In this document: in pieces, positions 45,600 to 57,300 of the stretch | Numbering within the stretch: position 1 is the stretch's first letter | Layout: each line of letters opens with the position of its first letter | Assembly: GCA_001600055.1 (NCBI GenBank) | Contig: BCIV01000001.1 | Location: 372,001-436,000 of the forward strand | Direction: 5' to 3' | Length of the DNA: 64,000 bases | From: Filobasidium wieringae | Taxonomy: Eukaryota > Basidiomycota > Tremellomycetes > Filobasidiales > Filobasidiaceae | Made by a program: the position numbers and the translations under genes | The notes under the pieces: generated by a model | The model's input: only the letters and a program-made list of their open reading frames with translations | The model's database searches: none | What the model was told of the DNA's origin: nothing

Positions 45600-47609
45600 T
45601 TACATCTGGTCGTCTATCGTTTGATACAATAATGGGGACTGTTGCCCGGCCAAATCTAATTCAAGATCATCGTGCGGCCAGAACCGTTCATCATTGTCTT
45701 CATCTGGAAAATTGACAGCCCAATAATCGTCGCTACCTGATGCTAGGCGGTTTGTACCGAATCCAAACTTAGAAGTCAGGAAGTCCACCTCTTGGTCCTC
45801 TTCTGCTTGTTGCCTCCTGTTAATCTCCTTTTCGTCCTCCTTTATAATGTCTGAGGGTTAGCTGCGCTCGGCATTTGACTGATGAAGGAAGATCCTCACC
45901 AGATCGAACTCATCCTCTCTTTCTATGTATTCACGGTTCTCCTCCAGTTCTTCGAAACCTGGCGCGAAAGCACTCCAGGCTTCAATCGTTGATGTTTGCC
46001 AAATGTTGATTTCACCCGCGGAGGTACATGAAGCAATCATCGGCCGTGTTGGACTCCACTGTGCTCGAATATAGCTTAGCGTTCTCGCTCCTTTGTTTTC
46101 GTCCCTCGCTTGTGACAGAGAGAACTCACATCGCAGTCATCCAGAGCATCTTTAGGCCCTTCCAATACTTTGATCAGGACTCCAGTTGAGCGATCCCATA
46201 CATAGATATGGTGGGAAGTTTTGATACCGGCGCCGCCCATAACATATTCTCCATCACCGCTGAATCCAACTGTATTCCAAGGAGTTTTACCGATAGTATC
46301 TTGAAATCGATGTAATGGTATTATCTCGTCAGCGAACAGGTCGCCCGGTTCCTCCTCCGATAATATAGATGGTGTGATTGCTAGCACACGAACCGCCCGA
46401 TCGCTTGAATTCACAACGATAAAACGTCCGCTCTGATCGAAAGCGATCTGCTTGATCAAGGTCGTCGATACACGTTGCCGTTTGATTACCCATCTGGATC
46501 TAGTATCGTAGACCACCAGAAAGCCGTCTTTTGTACCTGCGTATAGTCGTTCCCCACTTCGATCAAACGTGGCAAAGGTCAGGTTGGAACTAACAGGTGG
46601 AGACGATTAACGACTGTGTTACGGTGTCGACTGGGACTGCACTGTACCAAGCTGTCACTCTCCCCGCTGGTGCTTCCGTGTAACCGGTCAGGTCGATGTC
46701 CGGCGTCATCACACCCTCGTATTCTATCTGTTCTGGCATTTCCTCGTCGATATTGGTATCAGCAGGAGTCCCCGTTGTTGAGGGACCTGGTTGTGCAGAT
46801 GCGATAGCCTCTTCCCGTGTTTGAGACTGTAAATATAGCACTTCGTGCCGTTTCCGTCGTTTGCGTATCGTCCTATTTACGTGAGGAGTGGAATCATCTT
46901 GATTGGGCTGATTATCGATGATATCGCTTGTCGACGGAACAATATCCTCATCGTAAAGTTTGACGAGCAGTCCTTCATGGACGGAATTGCTTGCGAGCAG
47001 TATTCTAGACGTCTGAGGATGGAACTCGGCATTGAGTATAGGTGCATCTAGAGTCAGACTATAATGCAGATCTGATAGTGGGCATGTGGTAGAACTGCTG
47101 GAACCGGGCGTTTCTCCCTCAAGAAAAGCTCTCGAATCCGGTGTATTAGAAGGTGTATACGCCAGGTCCCAGATATTGATTATCCAATCTTTCGCAGCTG
47201 TAGCAAGATATCTTCCGTTGCGGGACCAGCTATTTTAAACAGAACGACGCTCCCATGACTATCGGTTCCATACTATTTCGCTGGACAAGGCTTACCTTAA
47301 GCTTTCGACAGCCTTGACATGTCCATCAAACGTTCTGACAAGAGCGCCGTTGGTCATCTCCATGTCCCAGACTTCGATCACTCCATCTTGTCCACCTGTG
47401 GCGAGTAGGTTACCAGCCCAGGGCCCTTGCACTCGATTGAATCGACATCTTTGGGCTGAAGTCTCGTAGGTATGGTCAATCGTCTCAGGGTAGTCTTGTG
47501 CAAAAGGGTCTGTCGAGAGAAGTCGAGGAAATGCGATGAGTCGAGAAGCTCACTTCACCTAATTCCAACTGAGGCGTGCAATCTACTCACTCTGCAATTG
47601 CTGCGCCAT
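45600..47609 (-). CDS. SWD1: COMPASS subunit Swd1 (RBBP5 orthologue), WD40 protein
   Basis: Exons 47609-47591, 47509-47296, 47229-46648, 46589-46130, 46058-45900 and 45839-45600 give 557 aa starting MAQQLQNPFAQDYPETI, the normal Swd1 beginning; an upstream ATG at 47664 would enter exon 2 out of frame. WD40 blades are seen in LLATGGQDGVIEVWDMEMTN, YLATAAKDWIINIWDLAYTP, LTFATFDRSGERLYAGT and GEINIWQTSTIEAWSAFAPG. The segment APGFEELEENREYIEREDEF matches the RBBP5 activation/ABM region that contacts Set1/MLL and Ash2-Bre2. COMPASS methylates H3K4. A serine/proline-rich insert with a basic RKRRKRH lies between blades. The 3' end is acidic. Confidence 0.93.
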
Positions 47610-47893
47610 ACTGGATCGGATCGAATTGTAGCTCAATAGGTCGTAGCTTGGATCCTGCATTCATTACTGTGACTATCGACTCTATACTCTATACGGCCTC
47701 AGCAGGATCTACGGTTGTTTACTTTTTCGATACAGGTGGAATTAGGCACCAGGCTTCTAGAGCTTCTAGATCGCATAACTCGAATCTTGATATTGACCCA
47801 TGATGGATGCATATTGTTTGCTTTACAAAAAGGTCATGGCCATAGCCGGTCGTCGTGCATGCTTCCGTTGAAGCTCGTAAGTGTCTATTTAAC

Positions 47894-49964
47894 TTAGATC
47901 TCTAGCAGATCCCCGTTGAAGCCTAATTTCAACTCGAAGTTGTCATTCGCTTCCCATTGATCGTAATAGTTGCAATCGATCGGGTTGACCGGTCCAACCT
48001 CTGCACAAAATTTCTGAATCGGACAAAGACCGCAAGGAGCTTCGTTGACAGGCCAATTGAAGCGAGAAGGACGGACGGCTCGGTAGACGACGTCTGGATC
48101 GGTGAAGGGATCGTACTGTCCATGGAAGCTGAAAACTCCACCCATTCCATCTGCCATACCGGTTGACGGATCCTCGGCATCAAGGTAACTACCGGGAAGC
48201 ACCTCCTCCTTTGCCTTGCGTGACTTTTTCTTCTTCTTGTCACTCGAAGAGCTCGAACTGTCGCTTGAACCGGACTCGCTGTCAGAATCGCTAGATCCTG
48301 AGCCAGAATCCGAGCTGTCTGACGATGAGCTAGAACTCGACTCTGACGAGTAATCTTTCCTCTTGCTCTTCTTCTTCTTCTTCTTTGAGACCTCGTTGAC
48401 TGAAACCAATGCATCGCTGTTGTTTCCACTCATGTCTGAATCCGATTCCTCCTTCTTCGCTCGCTAACGTCGGTCATTGCCACGAAATTAGCGATCGCTG
48501 ACAGGCAATATTGAAACGGAAAAACAGCCACTCACCTTCTTGTCCCGTCGCTTCTTTCTATCCCTTTTCTCTTTCTCCTTTTTCCTCTTCTTCTTCTCGG
48601 CCTTTCTCTTTTCTTTTGACTTCTTATCCTTCTTGCTCTTCTTTCTGGCACGTTCGTCATCGGAACTCTCGTCCTCGGAATCACTACCTCTCTCGCTTCT
48701 GGTTCTTTTCTTTCCTGCTTTTGCTCGCTCAGCCTTGATCTTCTTCAACTCGGCTTCATCGGCAGCTCCTCCATCGTTTTCTAAATCTGAATTCCATCCT
48801 GCATCATCGTGCAATCTGATAGGTTTGATGATTTCCACTCGTCCTTCGTATGCTAGCATGCTCATGATCTGGATAATATGTTCCACTTCAAGCTTGATTT
48901 TGATGACATCATGCTTTACGAGATAGTCAAGAATGGCTTTGGGACTGGGAAGTTTCGAGGTGTGGGAAGGCGCGTAGATCGGGTTGGGGACGTAAATGTC
49001 GTCTGGGATGGTAGGTCGCTTCGGGATTTTTCTTGGAAAACTCTGCACAGATGAATTGAAGGGATTCAGCAACGTATCGTTCGCTTCGAGCATTTCACCT
49101 AATACTGACCTTTTCCAGAACGTATCGAAACGCTACCTGCGATAGATCCGAAATCAAACCCACATCGATATTGTGCCCGTCGTAGAAAGGCCCTCCTGTC
49201 AATTCAGCCGAAGGACTTAGTTCGGCTAACATATAAAGTTTCTTCGTTGGCGCCTGATCATGCAAATGATATCAGCCGGTTTCCGAAACAGCCGTCCTAT
49301 TTCATTTACCTTGATGCTCTTGACAGTCTTGATGAGTGCCCTCTTCTCTAGACTTCGTATAACCTTGTTCAAGACCGCCGGAGCGAGATTTGTCGCGGTC
49401 TTAATGTTTCTGATCCATATTCCTAGTGAATTGCAAGAAACATCTGATCAGCAAAAAAGGGGTAGCTGCCAAAAGCGAAAACCACTAACCAGTATTTCCT
49501 GCACCCTTGATCGCAGAATAAGCGATCTTCTCGTTTTCTTCAAGAGCCCCCGTCCTATAATAGTTTTGTCAGTCTATCTAGTACAACGATCACATTGACG
49601 TGCAAACGCACTTTTTAGCCTCATCTTTGCTCACGGCCGTAAAGAAAGCATTCCCCTTGTCGTCATGCTTGACCATAATCAAATTCTGAGTGAACAGTAA
49701 CAATAGTGAGTGGTTGTTCTTATGAGGAATAAAAAGTGACGACGAGATTCTACCTTGCTCATCAACCCATTGAGGGCTCCGACCGTGTCATTTCGGTTGT
49801 GGCCTTGCGTGAGAGCAGACCCCGAGATAGTCTACCAAACCCCAGCAACTGATCAGCTTTTCGAGCAGTCACAATGGATCACACGATACACGCACCTGGT
49901 CTCTGCTCCCTTTGACCTTTTTGTAGAGCTCGTTCTCCAGAGGGGAGAGCCTGCCGCTGGACAT
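47894..49964 (-). CDS. RPC34: RNA polymerase III subunit Rpc34 (RPC6/POLR3F) with large charged insert
   Basis: Exons 49964-49896, 49831-49754, 49685-49612, 49554-49490, 49422-49310, 49253-49110, 49042-48536 and 48463-47894 give 539 aa, against about 316 in human and yeast. Winged-helix parts are GIWIRNIKTATNLAPAVLNK with SLEKRALIKTVKSIK, and GGPFYDGHNIDVGLISDL. The C-terminal cysteines of the family are in PCGLCPIQKFCAEVGPVNPIDC, which coordinates an Fe-S cluster in human RPC6. Between these lies an extra ~190 residues: first K/E/R-rich, then a serine/aspartate run flanked by two K clusters. Rpc34 opens the promoter and contacts TFIIIB (Brf1). Two exons carry the insert; the join between them (48536/48463) is in phase 0. 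Confidence 0.93.
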
Positions 49965-50306
49965 CTTGCCAAATAGTGCTAATCTATGTTGGGAAGCGCC
50001 GACGAGCGAGGACGAAGGAGGGTAAGGAGGCTCTAGATATGAGACACTCTACAAACCAATCCCACTGTCACGAGTCCTAGAGCTCTACTACGTTGCTGGC
50101 TGATCCCAGAGGACAAGTAGTTATGAACGTCGAGAGTTCAAGGCGGTGGTAGTATCAACATTATTGACTAGTATGCGGACAGAAGGGACGCGAGATGTCC
50201 GTTCAAGGTCGGAGTTCATATCGACTCTCAGCGAAGTCAGGTGTTCTGGGTGAAGTGTAAGCGGGTCTGTCGTACCCTCAAGAACGATTTCTAAGCAATT
50301 TCGATC
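49965..50306. promoter_or_regulatory. Shared upstream region of RPC34 and YSH1
   Basis: 342 bases between two divergent start codons of transcription and RNA-processing genes. No obvious regulatory repeat was seen. Confidence 0.45.
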
Positions 50307-53300
50307 ATGAATCCCGAACAAGATCAACCATCCCTCTCGATATGCATGCTCGGAGCCGGGCAAGAAGTCGGTAGATCCTGCTGCGTGATCAAACATCGCG
50401 GAAAGACGGTAGTATGCGATGTCGGACTTCATCCAGCCAACAATGGGATATCAGCATTACCTTTTATCGATGAAGTTGACTGGAGCACTGTAGATGCGAT
50501 TTTGATAACACAGTGAGCCTCCGTTTGCCTATTACGGAAGCGGGCAAGCTTATCGACCTAATCATCCAGCTTTCACGTCGATCATGCTGCTGGTCTGCCA
50601 TACGTAACTGAGAGGGTCAGTAAGCAGTTCGTCAAAGCGCCATTCGTGGTCTTACCGTTTGTACGTTTGTCTGAGGTAGACGAACTTCCGAGAAGGAAAA
50701 GGAAAGGTATATATGACGCATCCTACTAAAGCGATCTTCAGATTGACGATGCAAGATGCCGTACGAATAGGGTGAGCTGATATCGACGATGTACATAAAT
50801 CCTCACGAACTAAAACAGTCCTTCATCACAGTGACAACTCTGACCAGGGTGATCGGTTGTATTCGGAGGCGGACCTCGACTCATGCTGGCAGAACATTAT
50901 CGCTGTAGACTACCATCAAGATATCGTCATTTCCGGTGGTCTCCGGTTCACTCCCTATCATGCTGGTCATGTGTTGGGAGCCGCAATGTTCCAGTTAGAG
51001 ATCGCTGGAGTGAACGTGCTGTACACTGGAGACTATTCCAGGGAGGAAGACAGACACTTGGTCATGGCTGAAGTACCGCCTGTCAGACCGGACGTCATGA
51101 TCTGCGAGAGTACTTTCGGTGTGCATACCCTTCCACCGAGAAAGGAAAAGGAAGAACAATTCACAAGTCAGTCCGGAATGTTCTGACGAGTCGATGCAAC
51201 TCTTCTGACGTTTCTTCTTTGGGACCACAGCGCTAGTCACCAATATCGTGAGAAGAGGTGGACGGTGCCTCATGCCCATCTCGGCGTTTGGAAACGTGCA
51301 AGAATTATTGCTCATCTTGGACGAACACTGGCATACCCATCCCGAATTGCACAACATTCCCATCTTCTATGCATCAGGACTCGCTTTCCGAGGTATGCAA
51401 GTCTATCGAACCTATATCCACACCATGAACGATCATGTGAAATCGAGATTTTCGCGTGACCGGAATGACAACCCGTTCGCCTTCAAGTATGTGAGGAACG
51501 TCAAGGATTTCAGGAAATGGAAGGATTCGGGTCCTTGTGTGATGATGGCGACTCCCCAGATGTTGCAAGGGTATCACAGCCGAGAACTGTTGGAACAATG
51601 GGCACCGGATCGGAAGAACGGGTTGATCATCACGGGGTATTCGATCGAGGGGACTATGGCCAAGGTGAGTGCAGGTTCTCGTCCGTTTAGTTCCGCACGT
51701 AAGAGGAAAGGCTTGAAGTGTATCTGGTACGGTAAACCACATGACGAAAATGATCATGAACATGTCCAGCTCGCGAAGGTTTCACGCCTCGTCCCGTCTT
51801 GATGTCCACTATGCTCACCCGATACCTGTCATCTCTGTGAACTGTCGGTTATAGAACTTGCTGAAACAACCGGAAGATTTCATCGGAACCCACGGGAACA
51901 AGATTCAGAGGAAGATGACTGTCGACGAGATCTCGTTCAGTGCGCACGTGGATTTCTCTCAGAACAGTCAGTTCATCAAGGAAGTGAACCCGCAGCATAT
52001 CGTTCGTCGTCGTCTCTCTCCAACCTCCGGAATTGTATCGTGCTGACTCTCTCAGCGAATCGTCATAGGTTTTGGTCCATGGGGAACAATCGGTCATGGG
52101 GCGGTTACGAGCGGCACTGCAGAGTCAGTTCGCCGATTCCGACGTCAAAGTACATACACCACGGAACTGTGAACCACTCGAGTTGTCCTTTACCATGGAA
52201 CGTGTTGTCAAGGTACGTCTTCATGCTTCGCTCACGATGAACCCATCAAGATTCAGGAAGATAACCCCCAGTCTTGATCCTCTCAGGTCATCGGTTCCCT
52301 CGCCTCCGCCCCACCAACCAATTCGAGCCCCCTCTCCGGTCTCCTCGTCTCCAAGGATTTCTCATATACCCTCTTGAACCCCTCTGATCTCAAAGACTTT
52401 ACGGGACTAGGATCGTCCAGTCTGATCCAGCGGCAGAAAGTACGGGTGGGGGTCAGTTGGGAAGTCGTGCGGTGGGTTTTGGAGGGGATGTATGGGGAGG
52501 TCGAGGAGGGATGTGATCTGAGTGGAAGAGGGTGGTTTTCGGTGAGTCTTTCTTTTTCTGAAGGGTTTACGTGGTTGCTGGTATGTCGAACTGACCGTGG
52601 GAGATTACTGAGAATAGATAATGAATTCCCTCTTGATAACACGCGCTTCGAATTCGGAGTTGTTGCTGGAATGGGAATCGGGTGGGAGTAACGATATGAT
52701 TGCCGATAGTGCGTTGGCGCTGTTGAGCGGGGTGGATTGTAACGGGGCCGTTATCAAGAGTGAGTTCAAGTGGGGTGAGGGAGAAAGAAGAAGGCGACGA
52801 GAAGAGGCTCATTCGTTCACTTGAACCCCGACAGTGACTTCACGGCCACACGACCATTCCGATCATTCCCACTCCCATCATACCTCTTCACCCGTGGCGA
52901 AAAAAGAACCATCCCCTTCCTCGGATCAAACACAAGCACTACGCACGGAAATTGATAGATTGAGGATGTTCTTGTCCGCTCATTTCGGTCCGGTGGAAGA
53001 GCCTTTGATGCAGGAAGAAGAAGGGAGGGAGGACGAGCTTTTGGTCCTCAAGGTGGATGTCGATGGGGTCGTCGCGAAGGTGGATTTGATGACCATGGTC
53101 AGTATCTGTCGGTGATCCATGTTGCTGTCGAACGAGAGAGCTGATACTCGAAGCGCGAGGTAGGTTGTGAGCTGCCCGAACGCTTTGTTGAGGAAGAGGA
53201 TCGTAGGGGTTCTCGAGATGGCTAGGAGCACCACGACTTCGCTCGCTCGAGGGTTCATGGGGAGTGGGGTACCGAGGAGAGATAAAGAGGTCGAAGAGGA

Positions 53301-53325
53301 TGTCAAGGACGATGGGGAAGTGTGA
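50307..53325 (+). CDS. YSH1: Cleavage and polyadenylation endonuclease Ysh1 (CPSF73)
   Basis: Eleven exons join to 741 aa: 50307-50512, 50570-50615, 50680-50771, 50832-51166, 51231-51664, 51855-52001, 52069-52212, 52287-52541, 52618-52759, 52835-53097 and 53164-53325. It is the metallo-beta-lactamase/beta-CASP nuclease that cuts pre-mRNA before polyadenylation. MLGAGQEVGRSC opens the fold, and the zinc motif H-x-H-x-D-H (HFHVDHAAG) spans the first splice junction. YHAGHVLGAAMFQLEIAGVN, LYTGDYSREEDRHL, SFSAHVDFSQNSQFI and VLVHGEQSVMGRL supply the other metal and beta-CASP residues. A histidine-rich insert (HDHSDHSHSHHTSS) occurs in the C-terminal domain, not in typical orthologues. RPC34 lies divergently 342 bp upstream. 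Confidence 0.96.
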
Positions 53326-54376
53326 ATTGCAGATCGTGTACCACGTACCACATTGGTTATAACGATACGATATGAAACGCATGTGAAGGACGGATGACAC
53401 ATTTCCCCGACCGGGGGCCTGGGTTTGTGTGAAATGAATGAACACCGAGGCGCGGGGAAAGCGGGCGCATGGGCGGCGCAGGGGAAGCAGGAAGAAGGGG
53501 CACGGACGCGCTTGGTGAAATGTGTTTTAGCCTGTTGCACAGCCATCACGGTTGATCAGTTTTCCTGAGAGGGCAGGGAGGGAATCGTAAGCAGAAGCAG
53601 CATGTATGACAGGTGATAGTCGGTCCAAGGCGAACGTTAGAAGAGCAAGTCTAGGTGAGGAGATGTAGGTGTCATCGAAGCAGTGGACTGGCCAGGTGCA
53701 GTGTATGGCCAGGGTGATGACGGCGTCGAAGACAGATTCATATTCCATTTGTATTTGTTTTCATTCGCGAGTCGCGTTTCTCCCGTCTTTCGAGCTTTCC
53801 TCTCTCAGCCTGGCTCTCCTCTCCCTCTCCCGGTTCTCCCTTTGCCATCATCGTTCACCTCTTCTGATCGGTAGCTTACACCGCACCTGCCACCACCACC
53901 GTCATCATCATCACCACCCGCATCAACACCCTTCACAAGGTAGATGCAATAATCAGATAGATGCCTGGCAGACTCATCTGCCTTGTCTGACATCGATCCC
54001 TTTCAACCCACAATCTACAAATTCACCCTTTTCGATCACTCGCACGTTCGGTCGTCCTCGTCTAGAGAATCGAGTGGACCGACCGTTCTTCAATAGCACA
54101 AGAGCATCATTAGAGGCAACACTCGACTGCATACATCTACCGTAATCAAACCTTTTTGACATCGAAAAACGTATCCCTATACCGCAAGTAACGAACGACC
54201 GCTTTTCGCGAAACGAACCTTTATCGATCCCAGCCACCGGCTTCCCACATTCCTTTCCACACACGCACATCTTACTCTTATTTGAACTGATCAATTGACA
54301 GTCCATATCACACGATCCTTTTCTTCAACATCCCCCATCATCATTCCACGAAACTAGACGAATCACATATCCCATC
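53326..54376. promoter_or_regulatory. Long pyrimidine-rich leader/promoter upstream of chitin synthase
   Basis: No gene is supported in these 1.05 kb. The plus strand between about 53760 and 54376 is strongly C/T-rich, with CACCACCACC-like repeats near 53880-53930, typical of fungal promoters or long 5' UTRs of highly expressed genes. Its 158-codon ORF (53669-54145) is low-complexity and lacks motifs. Further upstream lies the 3' flank of YSH1. Confidence 0.5.
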
Positions 54377-57300
54377 ATGTCCTACTCCAAAGATCCTTAC
54401 GATAACAAGCCAACCGACGCACCCCTTCAACCGGTCCGTACGACCTCACGTCAAGGACCAGGGGTATCGTTCTCCGAAGCACAGCACCCGAGGCACGCCG
54501 CCAATCGTCAGAATACAAACGATTCGTTCAAATCCGCCGGCGGTCCACCTCTTCCCCCCAAACTCGCCACGCAGCAGAGCTCTTCGGGATACTCTACCTC
54601 CTCCGCGGGGTTCTCTCAAGAACCTCATCTAGGTTATAGCGCGGGGAACGATCCGGCTAATTATGGTCAGGCCTCTCAACCTCACTCTCACGGTCTTGGG
54701 GCCATTTTCGGGGTGGGCCAACCTGGAGGTCTAGGTGGTGGAGCGAGCGATGTGAGGAGAAAGAAATCGCTGGTAAAGCCTGATAGGGAGAGGATCGATC
54801 CTAACCATCGTCTATGGCATTATCGAGAACACGCCGCCGCTGGAGGAAACGGACCCGTCGCTGGAGGCAACCAGGCGGGTCAAGGTGGACAGGGAGGAAT
54901 GGACGTGTTGCCCAGTACCACCGGTAACGCTCCTCCAGGACTTCGAAGGGGTAAATCCCTCCTGGCCCGAGAACCCATGGACGCAGGGCAAGAATCCGGT
55001 CTGAACATTTTCAAACGTTCCGCCACTCTCCGTCGAAAGTCGAGCACAAACGTTCCCACCGCCAACAACGCCGGTCAGAGGGTTCATGGTGGCCCTAACG
55101 GAGCTACCGCAGGGACCTCGAGGAGCGCGACGAATTATACGAAACAGGAAAAGATTGGGTGTTTGGGCGATTTCGCCCCCGGACCCAAGGACGCTTGGAT
55201 GGTTTATTGTTTCTTGTTGACTTGTTGTGTACCCGGTTTCGTTCTTCGTGGGGTGTTCGGTGAGTCCTCCATCACTTGTCGATCGGGTGAGATGGTTATT
55301 GATGCCTTCGGACCATGCAGGCAAACACACTAGGGAAGCTCAACGTGCTTGGAGGGAAAAGATCGGACTCGTCTCCCTCAACTTGGGGCTCATGGCCATC
55401 GTCGGTTTCGTCACTTTCGGATTCACTCAGACCGTCTGTGGAGAACAGGGAATTCGTATCAAGGGCGGTCAGGCCGATACCGGTTACTTGCTCATCAACG
55501 GTTACGCTTATGATTTCGCCAACTGGAGTCACCCCGCCGCTGGAACCTACTTCAACGGGACGACTAACCCGCTCTACTCTGATGCGTGGAAGGCAGGTGG
55601 GATGGACGCTAGTTTCTTGTTCCAAAAGGTCAATGGGAACTGTAAAGGGATCATCACTGCCGCTTCCGGTAGCTCAATCCCGCAGAATGCTTCGAATGGA
55701 GATCTAGGTTGGTACTTCCCTTGCAACTTGCACGATCAGAACGGAACCAGCGTCAAGAACATCACCGGCTATGAGAGCGCGACCAACTGCCATACTTCCG
55801 CTGCAGGCAGGAATGCCTTTTATGAAGAAAAGTCTGTCGGTCAGGTTTACTACAATTGGGGTCATGTGAAAAACGAATCTAGGAATTTGGCGGTTTATGA
55901 AAAGTAAGTGATCGAGCATGTCATCTCCAGACTGTTTTTTTGCTAATCGGACCTTCTGCGCCTGTAGTTCTGTCCTCGATTTGAGCCTTTTGCAATGGCT
56001 CGAACCCAGTCAGGTCTCGTACCCCAAGTTTTTCGATCAGATCAAAACTCCCAACGCGACTTTCCAAGGAAGAGATATCACCATGTACATGTACAAGGCT
56101 GGGATGAAGGATACCGCCAAGTGTCTGGCTGATGTCGTCCGAGTCGGTTTCATCGACGTCAAATCGATCGGTTGTGTCGCTTCCGACGTCCTTCTCTACT
56201 GCTCCTTGATCTTCATTCTCGGAGTCGTCCTCATCAAATTCGCAATGGCCGTCGCTTTCGGTTGGTTCCTCTCCTGGAGGCTCGGTAACTTCAAGCAGGA
56301 GACCTACGCTCAAAGGATGGCAAGGGCTGCCGAGATTGAAAACTGGACGGACGATATCTACCGACCTGCACCCAGCCGTTACCGACCTAATGCTACCACT
56401 GGTGCCGAAAAGGGTGGGAAGAAGGCTGGCAAGTTCTTGCCTACCACTTCCAGGTTCAGTCGAGCCGATCACATGCTGGTCAACAACTCCAGGCCAAGTA
56501 CCGCTTACGGACAAGTCAACGATTCCAGCTACAGGCCCAGGCAAGCCAGTACTTACGGTGGCAAGTTCTTGAAAACCACTCCTCCAGGTTCACCCATGCT
56601 TCGTTCGTCCCGAAGCTCGACCTCCTTGCCTTTCAACCGGGACGAATCTCGAATGTCTCTCGCCGAGGCCGCGAGCGGGTCGAACTGTCCCTTCCCATTG
56701 GGTGATGTCATTCCGCAACCACCAGTCGATTACGAGCCCTTCGGTTTCCCTCTGGTTCAAACAATCTGTCTTGTTACCGCTTACTCCGAATCCATCGAGG
56801 GTCTTCGTACCACTCTCGACTCTTTGGCTACGACGGATTATCCCAACAGTCACAAGGTCATCTTGGTCATTTGTGACGGTATGGTCAAGGGTTCCGGTTC
56901 GAAGCTCAAGACCAACGATATCGTGCTCGGAATGATGAAGGATCTTGTTACTCCCGAACACGAAGTTGAGGCTCACTCCTATGTTGCTATTGCCGATGGT
57001 CACAAGCGACACAACATGGCAAAGGTTTACGCCGGTTTCTACGATTATGATAATAACACTGTCGAATTGTCCAAGCAGCAACGTGTCCCCATCGTTTTGG
57101 TCGCAAAGGTCGGAAACCCTCTGGAAGTCAACGAAGCCAAGCCTGGTAACCGAGGAAAACGTGATTCTCAGATCGTGTTGATGTCTTTCTTGCAAAAGGT
57201 CATGTTCGACGAACGTATGACTACCTTCGATTACGAGTTCTTCAACGCCCTTTGGAGGATCACCGGTGTCAGTCCCGACAGATACGAGACCGTGCTGTGT

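Noticed and set aside
47591..47664. ATG at 47664 as the SWD1 start
   Set aside because: It enters exon 2 in the wrong phase and hits a stop; the ATG at 47609 gives the family-typical N-terminus.
53669..54145. A 158-codon plus-strand ORF upstream of chitin synthase
   Set aside because: Low-complexity C/T-rich sequence (runs of H, S, P), no motif; better explained as promoter or 5' UTR.
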